Notes under the pieces: generated by a model | Told to the model about the DNA's origin: nothing | Seen by the model: the letters and a program-made list of their open reading frames with translations, nothing else | Databases searched by the model: none | Assembly: GCA_041751995.1 (NCBI GenBank) | Contig: JBGSHY010000036.1 | Location: 1 to 22,168 of the forward strand | From: JANMEX01 sp041751995 | GTDB lineage: Bacteria > Pseudomonadota > Alphaproteobacteria > Rhizobiales > Rhizobiaceae | DNA length: 22,168 bases | Direction of reading: 5' to 3' | Position numbers and translations under genes: made by a program | Shown here: positions 7,183 through 16,015 of the stretch, one piece after another | How the letters are laid out: each line of letters starts with the position of its first letter | Position numbering within the stretch: position 1 is the stretch's first letter

Positions 7183-8082
7183 ATGAAAAATCCGCTCACT
7201 TTCATTTTCAACCGGCTGACGATCGGCATCCCCTACCTGTGGCTGATCATTTTCTTCCTTGTGCCGTTCTTCATCGTTTTCAAGATTTCGCTGTCCGAGA
7301 CGGCAATCCAGATGCCGCCCTACAATCCGGTGTTTGACGGCGTAGATACGGCGGAAAAATTGAAGAGCCTGTCGTTTTCCAATTATGTTTGGCTCACCGA
7401 AGATCCGCTTTATTACCGCGCCTACCTTTCCAGCATTTTCATCGCAGGCGCCTCGACGTTCCTGACGCTACTGGTTGCCTACCCGCTAGCGTATGGGATG
7501 GCACGCGCGCCGCTCACGCTCCGCCCGACGCTGCTGATGCTGGTGATCCTGCCGTTCTGGACCTCTTTCCTGATCCGTGTCTATGCCTGGATCGGTATCC
7601 TCAAGCCCGAGGGATTGCTGAACCAGTTGCTGATGTCGGTCGGCGTCATCGACACGCCACTGCAAATCATGAACACCAATACCGCTATCTTCATTGGTAT
7701 CGTTTATTCCTACCTGCCGTTCATGGTGCTGCCGATCTATTCTGCGCTGGAAAAGATGGATTACTCGCTGATCGAAGCCGCGCAGGACCTTGGCTGCCCG
7801 CCAACGTCAGCCTTCTGGAAAGTGACCTTCCCGCTTTCGCTTCCCGGCGTGATCGCCGGCTGTTTCCTCGTCTTCATTCCGGCGACTGGCGAGTTCGTTA
7901 TCCCAGATCTCCTCGGTGGCTCGTCAACACTGATGATCGGTAAGACGCTGTGGAATGAGTTCTTCTCCAACCGCGACTGGCCGGTGTCGTCGGCCGTGGC
8001 CGTGATTTTGCTGGCCATGCTGGTGATCCCGATCGTGCTGTTCCAGAATGCGCAAGCCAAGGCACAGGAGGCAGGCAAATGA
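7183..8082 (+). CDS. potH: Putrescine/polyamine ABC transporter permease
   Basis: The product has 299 residues, with GAAGG before ATG 7183. Six membrane segments are expected, starting with IPYLWLIIFFLVPFFIVF. A periplasmic loop after the first segment is rich in charged and aromatic residues (NPVFDGVDTAEKLKSLSFSNYVWL), as in PotB/PotH. The cytoplasmic EAA loop that couples to the ATPase is EAAQDLGCPPTSAFWKVTFP. It forms the channel as a heterodimer with PotI. It overlaps potI by 4 bases (ATGA), implying translational coupling. Confidence 0.93.
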   Translation: MKNPLTFIFNRLTIGIPYLWLIIFFLVPFFIVFKISLSETAIQMPPYNPVFDGVDTAEKLKSLSFSNYVWLTEDPLYYRAYLSSIFIAGASTFLTLLVAYPLAYGMARAPLTLRPTLLMLVILPFWTSFLIRVYAWIGILKPEGLLNQLLMSVGVIDTPLQIMNTNTAIFIGIVYSYLPFMVLPIYSALEKMDYSLIEAAQDLGCPPTSAFWKVTFPLSLPGVIAGCFLVFIPATGEFVIPDLLGGSSTLMIGKTLWNEFFSNRDWPVSSAVAVILLAMLVIPIVLFQNAQAKAQEAGK

Positions 8083-8897
8083 ACACGAGCTGGTCCCGTT
8101 TCAATGTCATGTCAGTGGTGCTGGGCTTTGCCTTCCTCTACCTGCCAATCGTCCTTCTGGTGATTTTCTCGTTCAACGAATCCAAGCTTGTAACCGTCTG
8201 GGGCGGGTTTTCCACCAAGTGGTATGTCTCGCTCTTCCAGAATCAGGGATTGATGGACGCCGCATGGGTGACGATCCGTGTAGCTCTCTTGTCGGCATCC
8301 ATCGCCACCGTGCTTGGCACGCTCGGCGCGTTGGCCATGACGCGCTACACCCGATTTCGCGGGCGTATCCTGTTCTCCGGTATGATCTATGCACCGCTCG
8401 TCATGCCGGAAGTTATCACCGGCCTGTCGTTGCTGCTACTGTTCGTGGCGATCGGCTTTGACCGCGGCTTCTGGACTGTCACGCTGGCGCATACAACGCT
8501 GACCATGTGCTTCGTTGCCGTCGTGGTCCAGTCCCGCCTCGTCACATTCGACCGTTCGCTGGAAGAAGCAGCTATGGACCTTGGCGCCACACCGGTGACG
8601 ACCTTCATGAAGATCACACTGCCGGTTATCCTGCCGGCCGTCGTATCCGGTTGGATGCTCGCCTTCACCCTTTCCCTGGACGATCTTGTGATCGCGTCCT
8701 TCACATCCGGTCCGGGCGCAACCACGCTGCCGATGAAAATTTATTCGCAGGTTCGCTTGGGAGTGACACCGGAAATCAATGCGGTCTGCACGATCATGAT
8801 CGCCGTCATCGCCGTCGGCGTGATCGCGACCTCTGTCATCAACAAACAACGCGAGGTGCAACGCGTCAAAGATGAGCAGGCGGCGTTGCGCGGCTGA
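8079..8897 (+). CDS. potI: Putrescine/polyamine ABC transporter permease
   Basis: The product has 272 residues. A strong AGGAGG inside the end of potH precedes ATG 8079. It has six predicted membrane segments (first: VVLGFAFLYLPIVLLVIFSF) and an EAA loop EAAMDLGATPVTTFMKITLP, followed by the PotC/PotI-typical LSLDDLVIASFTSGPG. It pairs with PotH. It is last in the operon; its stop codon touches the stop codon of the convergent AsmA gene with no intervening base. A perfect 8-bp inverted repeat (8911-8938) inside the AsmA 3' end lies 14 bases after the stop. Confidence 0.92.
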   Translation: MNTSWSRFNVMSVVLGFAFLYLPIVLLVIFSFNESKLVTVWGGFSTKWYVSLFQNQGLMDAAWVTIRVALLSASIATVLGTLGALAMTRYTRFRGRILFSGMIYAPLVMPEVITGLSLLLLFVAIGFDRGFWTVTLAHTTLTMCFVAVVVQSRLVTFDRSLEEAAMDLGATPVTTFMKITLPVILPAVVSGWMLAFTLSLDDLVIASFTSGPGATTLPMKIYSQVRLGVTPEINAVCTIMIAVIAVGVIATSVINKQREVQRVKDEQAALRG

Positions 8898-10751
8898 TCA
8901 TTTCGGCAACGGGACAAGTGTGACAAACGGCTTGTCCCACGAGCCGCCGACGAAAAACGGCTCCCGGTTTTCCGGCTCTGACTGCGCCGCAATCAGGCCA
9001 TTCAGCGCCACGCCTCCCGTTTGATAGGGAATTGCGCCGGTTAGATTGAGGCGCAGTCCATTGATGTTTATTTCACTGGAACCGACAATGGCTACGCTCT
9101 GTTTCAGGTTTGCAGACACCGTTGCCGATTCCAGTGACGACAGTCCGGAATAGGTGTCCGGCAGCGCAAATATCTGCCCCTTCCGTATCGCCGCCGCAAA
9201 ATTATCCGACGAAAAATTACGGATGGTCCCTGCTTCTGCCTGCACTTCAAGTTGACCTTCGCCGGCCTGAAGGAAATCCGGCAGCGATTTATACGGCCCG
9301 GCCAAGTCAAGCTGGAGGCTCACAGGGGCGCTGATCAGAGGGTAAATGGCATCTTTGCCGGCCAGTTGATTTGGCATGATGCTCCGGCCCGAAAACTTGA
9401 AAGCGGCGGTTTTGGATGCGCCTGCGCCTGATACGCGAAGACTGCTCGTCACTTCGCCACCCGCCAAACCGCCATTGCCCAGATCCAGTAGCGCGTTGCC
9501 ACTATCGATGCGGATCGTCCCGGCGGCATCGTTGATTTCCCAACGGCCAGCAAAGGCAGTCTCTGCCGACAGGCGCAGGTCCAGATCGATGCCACTGAGC
9601 GGTGTGGCTTCTACCGCGCCAGCGGAGATTTCATTGCCGCCCAGCGGCAGAGATTGCGCCAGCGATGCAAAATCAATGGTGTCAAATGCCAAAGTGCCGG
9701 TAAGCTTCGCCGGCTTGGCGGTAAGGTCGACTTCAAGTGTCCCCATTGCAGGTTTGCTGTCGAGCGAGAGCTGTAGATCGCCAAACTTGAGCTTCCCTTC
9801 GGCAGTGGTCAGTTTGGCTGCCATTTCAAGCGCACCAAGATTTCCGGCGGTTGTCATCGGGGCCGCCGACCAGGACAACACCCGGCTGATTGATGAAGCC
9901 TTCAGTGTCAGATTTCCATCGGCGAAAAAGTCCGAGGCAAGATTGGCGTCACCGCTGAAAGTGAATGAGAGTGGCGCAGACTTGAAGTCGAGGTCCAGCC
10001 GGCTCGATCCTCCAGACGCCAGCACCAGCGGCCTCGCCACGTCCACATTGAAATCAATGTTTTCGCCGCGCCAGAACGCCGAGCCAGTTGCCTTCGCGCC
10101 GCCACGCAGTTTCAGCCACTGCAAAGTGGCGTTCAGATCCATCACCCGGTCTTCCCGCCCGTCCAGCCAGATGTAGGACAAAGATGAATTGGAGAACCGG
10201 ACACTGCCCAGAGAACGATTGGCGATGTTTCCCAGATCCGGGTTGATGCGGTCAACAATGATCGCCGCTTTGGCATTTTCGATCGCCGGCTTCAGCGGCC
10301 CGCTCTCGGCAAATGCCCCGAGCCTCATGCCCGGTTGTTGCCGAAAAGTGACGCGTGCGCCATCGAGCCACAATTCCTTCATGTCGACTTTTCCCGTCAT
10401 GACAGAAAGCGCGGAGAAGCGTGCTTCGAGCCTTTGGGCCGAGACGGTCACTGCGCCAAGCGCATCGTTGGAAGTGACATCAGTCAGTGTCGCCTTGAAA
10501 GGAAAGAAACTGATGGTCGCATTGCCTTTTGCCGAAAGCGACATGCCGCTCCAGTCGGCAATTTGGCTTTCAAGCCGGGCCCTCAGCGCATCCTGATTGA
10601 GCCCCATAGGCAACAGCAGCAAAAACAGGCTTACGGATACAAAAATGGTCGCAACACTCGCAACGGACCACCTGACCCAGCGGGGAACCTGCCGCAGCCA
10701 AAAAATGGCGTTATGCGCCTCGTTTTCAGCCTGATCTTGAACTTTCAACAT
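8898..10751 (-). CDS. AsmA family protein
   Basis: The product has 617 residues from the ATG at 10751; the frame is open to 10913. Two earlier ATGs exist (10859 and 10913), but none of the three has a clear ribosome site, so the start is uncertain. I prefer 10751 because it leaves a short cytoplasmic N-terminus before the single membrane anchor (WSVASVATIFVSVSLFLLLL) and leaves room for the divergent ligase promoter. The rest is a long periplasmic beta-rich region typical of AsmA/TamB-like bridge proteins (LNQDALRARLESQIADWSGMS, GATVSFR-like strands, GEVTSSLRVSGAG, and a closing SWDKPFVTLVPLP). Family members are linked to outer-membrane assembly and phospholipid transport between membranes; a specific role here is not deducible. 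Confidence 0.85.
   Translation of the reverse strand: MLKVQDQAENEAHNAIFWLRQVPRWVRWSVASVATIFVSVSLFLLLLPMGLNQDALRARLESQIADWSGMSLSAKGNATISFFPFKATLTDVTSNDALGAVTVSAQRLEARFSALSVMTGKVDMKELWLDGARVTFRQQPGMRLGAFAESGPLKPAIENAKAAIIVDRINPDLGNIANRSLGSVRFSNSSLSYIWLDGREDRVMDLNATLQWLKLRGGAKATGSAFWRGENIDFNVDVARPLVLASGGSSRLDLDFKSAPLSFTFSGDANLASDFFADGNLTLKASSISRVLSWSAAPMTTAGNLGALEMAAKLTTAEGKLKFGDLQLSLDSKPAMGTLEVDLTAKPAKLTGTLAFDTIDFASLAQSLPLGGNEISAGAVEATPLSGIDLDLRLSAETAFAGRWEINDAAGTIRIDSGNALLDLGNGGLAGGEVTSSLRVSGAGASKTAAFKFSGRSIMPNQLAGKDAIYPLISAPVSLQLDLAGPYKSLPDFLQAGEGQLEVQAEAGTIRNFSSDNFAAAIRKGQIFALPDTYSGLSSLESATVSANLKQSVAIVGSSEININGLRLNLTGAIPYQTGGVALNGLIAAQSEPENREPFFVGGSWDKPFVTLVPLPK
8911..8938. repeat. 8-bp inverted repeat at the potI/AsmA junction
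   Basis: GGGACAAG (8911-8918), 12-base loop, CTTGTCCC (8931-8938). It lies inside the last codons of the AsmA gene (which encode WDKPFVTLVP) and just past the potI stop. It has no T-tract. It could define the 3' end of the pot operon transcript by blocking 3'-5' exonucleases. Confidence 0.4.
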
Positions 10752-10752
10752 T

Positions 10753-10765
10753 TTAAACGGTTTAA
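10753..10765. promoter_or_regulatory. Palindrome TTAAAC-G-GTTTAA between AsmA and acetoacetate--CoA ligase genes
   Basis: A 6+6 inverted repeat with a one-base spacer lies directly before the preferred AsmA start and 93 bases before the ligase start. A TTGACC hexamer (10774-10779) follows that could be a -35 box for the ligase gene, but the -10 candidate (around 10797) is poor. It is an operator candidate only. Confidence 0.35.
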
Positions 10766-10801
10766 CCCAAGCTTTGACCAATTCAAGTCCACTTGCTGTT
10801 T

Positions 10802-10813
10802 TGCACTGCGAAA
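10802..10813 (+). promoter_or_regulatory. Candidate PhaR-type half-site upstream of the ligase gene
   Basis: TGCACTGCGAAA matches TGCACTGCAAAA at 19846-19857, the left arm of the phasin operator candidate, at 11 of 12 positions and in the same orientation relative to the gene. It lies 45 bases upstream of the acetoacetate--CoA ligase start. A common regulator of the two PHB genes is inferred. Confidence 0.35.
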
Positions 10814-10857
10814 TGGTAACGCCAATGCGGAAAACCGGACCAGACAGGCGAAATTTC

Positions 10858-12825
<1,968 letters not shown>

Positions 12826-12834
12826 CTGGTTAAC

Positions 12835-13051
12835 AAAACCTTCCGTGGAAATTTACTGTGTTTCGTATCGGGACTTCGATCTGTAAATTCTGAAGTATCC
12901 AGGTAAGGATTTGTTAATTCACATCCGCGAGATTGGTTCCAACTTAAGGGTGCAGCTTTCCAACCGGAATGTTTCCCTTTGTGACCCTGCCACCGCCCTA
13001 CAGCATGTCTTTTATTCCGGCGCCGGATTATCCCGGCGCCGAATTTTTTTT
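12835..13051 (+). ncRNA. Candidate structured 3' UTR or small RNA behind the acetoacetate--CoA ligase gene
   Basis: About 190 non-coding bases separate the ligase stop from a strong terminator. They include a long-range repeat AATTTAC (12850-12856) with GTAAATT (12883-12889), enclosing a nested ATCG (12867-12870) with CGAT (12877-12880). The only open frame in the region reads through the terminator and is not credible. The distance between stop and terminator suggests either a long 3' UTR or an independent small RNA. No clear promoter is seen and I do not recognise the family. Confidence 0.3.
13015..13051 (+). terminator. Strong intrinsic terminator
   Basis: TTCCGGCGCCGG (13016-13026 and neighbouring bases) pairs with CCGGCGCCGAA (13033-13043) with one bulged C, followed by eight or nine T residues (13044-13051). 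It is oriented to stop plus-strand transcription, at the end of the ligase transcript or of a small RNA in front of it. On the minus strand the stem is not followed by a T-tract, though it may still shield the fbpB 3' end. Confidence 0.85.
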
Positions 13052-13061
13052 GCGCTGCTTT

Positions 13062-14735
13062 CTAAGCTTGGCTGTCCGTCGCCAACGCATGCGACAGGAT
13101 GATCACCGGCACTAGGCTGGTCAATACAATTGCCAGCGCCGCAACGGATCCGTCCTCGACGGCCGAACGTGAGGCATTTTCATAGACCAGCGTCGCCAAC
13201 GTGTTGAAGCCGATCGGCCGCAGCAGGATTGTCGCCGACAGTTCCTTGACAGTGTCGACAAAGACAAGGACCAGACTGGTCAGGATGGCCGGGCGCAAGA
13301 GCGGCAGCATCACCTGCAGCGTCGCCTGCCGTGCCGAGCGGCCAAGATTGCGCGCGGCATGGTCAAGATTTGGCGGCAGCTTGTGCAAGCCGGAATGCAG
13401 GCCGGAATCGGCGACTGCCATGAAGCGGATCGTTGCCGCAAGAATGACGGCCAGAACTGTCCCTGAAAAGATCAGCCCTGGCGCTGGCAGGGACAAGGCT
13501 CTGAGTGCGTTGTTGATCCAGCGGTCCGCTCCGCCAAGCACAAACAACAGGCCAATCGCCAGAACCGTTCCCGGCAGCGCATAACCCATTGAAGCAAGAC
13601 GCATGACCAAAGGCATCCGCCGAAGCTGTTGCATGCGCCCCGCATGGATCAGGAACAGGCTGGCAACGACCGTCAGCAACGCAGTTATAGAGCCGGTCAT
13701 CAATGAGTTGAACAAAGCGGATTGAAACTCGGGCGCAAAAACCTGGTCAAGCCGCTTCAGCGCAAAGCGCAGCAGTATGGCGAAAGGAACGCCAAAGCCG
13801 ATTACAACCGGCATCAGGCAGGCAAGACTTGCAACCACGCCTGCAAAGCCAGCCAATCTGCGCCGCGCTGGCCGGCTGGAGAAGTTTGCAGAACGCCCGC
13901 TGGTGAATCGCAACTGTCGCCGCGCGTGTGCCTCCAGCGCCAGCAGGCCAAACACAATCACCAGCATGATCACAGCAATCTGTGCCGCGCCCGCCAAGCT
14001 GCCGCGCGCCAGCCACGTATTGTAGACCGAAAAGGTCAGCGTGCGCACGCCAAGATACTCGACCGCGCCAATGTCATTCAGCGTCTCCATCAACGCCAGC
14101 GCCACGCCCGCGACAATTGCTGGCCGCGCCATCGGCAGCAGCACTTTGACGAAAACCCGCGGCGGCGACGCGCCAAGCGAGCGCGCAACATCGGCGGCAT
14201 TGCGTCCCTGCATCAGGAACACCACGCGCGTGGAAAGGTAGACATAAGGGTAGAGAACAGCCGAAAGGATGAAGCCTGCGCCCCATACGGAGCGCACATC
14301 CGGAAACCAGTAGTCGGCATTGGTCTTGAATCCGAAAAGCGCGCGGATCATTGATTGAATCGGCCCGGCAAAATGCAGGAATTCGACAAAGCTGTACGAG
14401 GCAATGTAGGCAGGCATGGCGACCGGCAGCACCAAAAGCCAGGAAAGGGTGCGCCGGAACGGGAAGTCGAAGCTGATCACCAGCCACGCTGACACAACCC
14501 CGATGGAACTCGTGAGAAGGGCGACAAGCACCATGACCTCGGCGGTAACCAGCGCCGAACCCGGCAACACGGTTGTCGCCAGATGCCGCAGATCTTCCGT
14601 CCCGCCGCCAAACGCCAGCACCAACAGCGCGGCCAGCGGCAGCACCGACAGGATCACAATCAATGCGACAATCATGTTCAGCGCCGGATGGCGCTGCAGG
14701 CGTGTCCTGGATTGCGTGGCCTGAAGTGTGGTCAT
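13062..14735 (-). CDS. fbpB: Iron(III) ABC transporter permease (fused two-domain FbpB type)
   Basis: The product has 557 residues with about twelve membrane segments in two homologous permease halves, as in FbpB/SfuB. Each half has an EAA-type ATPase-docking loop: ADVARSLGASPPRVFVKVLLP in the first and AARNLGRSARQATLQVMLP in the second. The N-terminus (MTTLQATQSRTRLQRHPALN) is a basic cytoplasmic tail before the first segment (MIVALIVILSVLPLAALLVL). There is no strong ribosome site before ATG 14735, consistent with translation coupled to or reduced relative to fbpA. It carries iron from FbpA across the inner membrane. It lies 77 bases after fbpA with a terminator-like hairpin between them. 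No fbpC ATPase follows; the gene ends against the ligase terminator. Confidence 0.9.
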   Translation of the reverse strand: MTTLQATQSRTRLQRHPALNMIVALIVILSVLPLAALLVLAFGGGTEDLRHLATTVLPGSALVTAEVMVLVALLTSSIGVVSAWLVISFDFPFRRTLSWLLVLPVAMPAYIASYSFVEFLHFAGPIQSMIRALFGFKTNADYWFPDVRSVWGAGFILSAVLYPYVYLSTRVVFLMQGRNAADVARSLGASPPRVFVKVLLPMARPAIVAGVALALMETLNDIGAVEYLGVRTLTFSVYNTWLARGSLAGAAQIAVIMLVIVFGLLALEAHARRQLRFTSGRSANFSSRPARRRLAGFAGVVASLACLMPVVIGFGVPFAILLRFALKRLDQVFAPEFQSALFNSLMTGSITALLTVVASLFLIHAGRMQQLRRMPLVMRLASMGYALPGTVLAIGLLFVLGGADRWINNALRALSLPAPGLIFSGTVLAVILAATIRFMAVADSGLHSGLHKLPPNLDHAARNLGRSARQATLQVMLPLLRPAILTSLVLVFVDTVKELSATILLRPIGFNTLATLVYENASRSAVEDGSVAALAIVLTSLVPVIILSHALATDSQA

Positions 14736-14765
14736 GGCCGCTTAAACCACGGTTCGCCTGAAATG

Positions 14766-14791
14766 CAAAAGGGCGTCGCAAAGGACGCCCT
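14766..14791 (-). terminator. Terminator-like hairpin between fbpA and fbpB
   Basis: On the minus strand AGGGCGTC pairs with GACGCCCT (8 bp, loop of 6; 14770-14791), followed by TTTT. It probably stops part of the transcripts, lowering permease relative to binding protein, the same design as the potF/potG hairpin. Confidence 0.75.
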
Positions 14792-14812
14792 CAGCGATTT
14801 CAAGTGAGCCGA

Positions 14813-15868
14813 TCAGCTTCCGGCCCCGTCGTCAAAGGCCACACGGTCGACCATCTCGGACGCCGCCTTGCGGTTGGCGGCGATATCGGCGAGCGGCAAG
14901 GCGTCAGCCTTCAGTTCTCCCCAGGATGCGACCAGATCAGACGGCTTCACATTCGGGTCCACAGGATATTCAAACACCTGCTCGGCATAGATTTTCTGCG
15001 CGTCGGGGCTTGCCAGAAACTGCATCAGCTTTAGTGCGGCGTCCTTGTCCGGCGCATGTTTCGCCAGCGCCATGCCGGAAATGTTGACATGGCTGCCGCG
15101 GTCATTGGCATTCGGGAACAACACCTTGATCGCCCCGGCCCAGTCCTTCTGTTCCGGCTCTTTCTCGTTTGTCAGCATCTGGCCGACATAATAGGTGTTG
15201 CCAAGAGCAATGTCGCATTCACCGGCAAAGATCGCCTTGGCCTGGTCGCGGTCGCCGCCTTCCGGTTTGCGCGCAAGGTTGGCTTTGACACCTTTCAGCC
15301 ATTCCTCGGTCTTTTCCGGGCTGCTGTGCGCAATCATCGAGGAGATCAAAGCCAGATTATAGTCATGCTGGCCCGAACGGGTGCAGAGCTTGCCCTTCCA
15401 TTTCGGGTCGGCGAGTTCCTCATAGGCAATTTCGTTCTGCGCCACGCGGTCCTTGGACGCGTAGACGACGCGCGAGCGCTTGGTCAGGCCAAACCAGTTG
15501 CCTGCCGGATCACGGTATTCGGCCGGGATTGCCGCATTTATTGCTTCGTCTGTGACCGGTTGGGTAATGCCCTTTTCGACGATGGCAGACAGGCGGGCGA
15601 TATCGACGGTCAGGATAACATCGGCAGGCGAGTTTTCGCCTTCGGCCAGAATGCGCTCGTCCAATCCTTTGTCGAGAAACAGCACGTTGGTCTTGATGCC
15701 GGTCTTTTCGGTGAAGGCTTTCAGCACCGGTTCGATCAGCGGCGGCTGGCGGTACGAATAGATGTTCACCATGTCTTCGGCGCGCGCGGCAGTGCCAGTG
15801 GCGAGTGTGGAAGCGACAAAAAGTGACAGGGAAAGAGGACGCGCGAAAGCGCGAATGGAAAGATGCAT
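14813..15868 (-). CDS. fbpA: Iron(III) ABC transporter substrate-binding protein
   Basis: The product has 351 residues. The start at 15868 is chosen over 15886 because GGAG lies 8 bases upstream and a clean signal peptide begins there (MHLSIRAFARPLSLSLFVAS, cut after ARA). The mature protein opens EDMVNIYSYRQPPLIEP, continues TGIKTNVLFLDKGLDERI and SPADVILTVDIARLSA, and has the adjacent tyrosines Tyr226-Tyr227 in ALGNTYYVGQM, which are the iron ligands of FbpA/FutA-type proteins. The YSYR start with Arg/Gln, not the H-containing YSSRH of FbpA from Neisseria, suggests the tyrosine-rich, FutA-like class. It binds ferric iron in the periplasm. It is first gene of an fbpAB pair; a leader with several short inverted repeats precedes it. 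Confidence 0.92.
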   Translation of the reverse strand: MHLSIRAFARPLSLSLFVASTLATGTAARAEDMVNIYSYRQPPLIEPVLKAFTEKTGIKTNVLFLDKGLDERILAEGENSPADVILTVDIARLSAIVEKGITQPVTDEAINAAIPAEYRDPAGNWFGLTKRSRVVYASKDRVAQNEIAYEELADPKWKGKLCTRSGQHDYNLALISSMIAHSSPEKTEEWLKGVKANLARKPEGGDRDQAKAIFAGECDIALGNTYYVGQMLTNEKEPEQKDWAGAIKVLFPNANDRGSHVNISGMALAKHAPDKDAALKLMQFLASPDAQKIYAEQVFEYPVDPNVKPSDLVASWGELKADALPLADIAANRKAASEMVDRVAFDDGAGS

Positions 15869-15953
15869 TTGGTAACTCCATGCCATCGGGGTTCAAGGCC
15901 CCGGGGTTGAGCGGCGGTTTGATCGCCGCATCGTGTGACTAAGCGCACGCCGG

Positions 15954-15963
15954 TGACCGGTCA
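15954..15963. promoter_or_regulatory. Palindrome TGACCGGTCA upstream of fbpA
   Basis: A perfect 10-bp palindrome lies 86 bases upstream of the fbpA start. It stands among further repeats in the leader: GCGGCG (15911-15916) with CGCCGC (15924-15929). Its position suits an operator. I cannot match it with confidence to an Irr, RirA or Fur/Mur box. Confidence 0.35.
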
Positions 15964-16015
15964 ACGCCTCCGCCAATCAAAAATGCATCAGTTTGGAATG
16001 GTTCAAACAGCGCGG

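Noticed and set aside
12911..13102. 63-residue ORF behind the ligase gene
   Set aside because: It reads through a strong intrinsic terminator and into the 3' end of fbpB on the other strand, and has no ribosome site.
15056..15826. 256-residue plus-strand ORF antisense to fbpA
   Set aside because: It is a complement shadow of a clear iron-binding protein gene, with no start signals.
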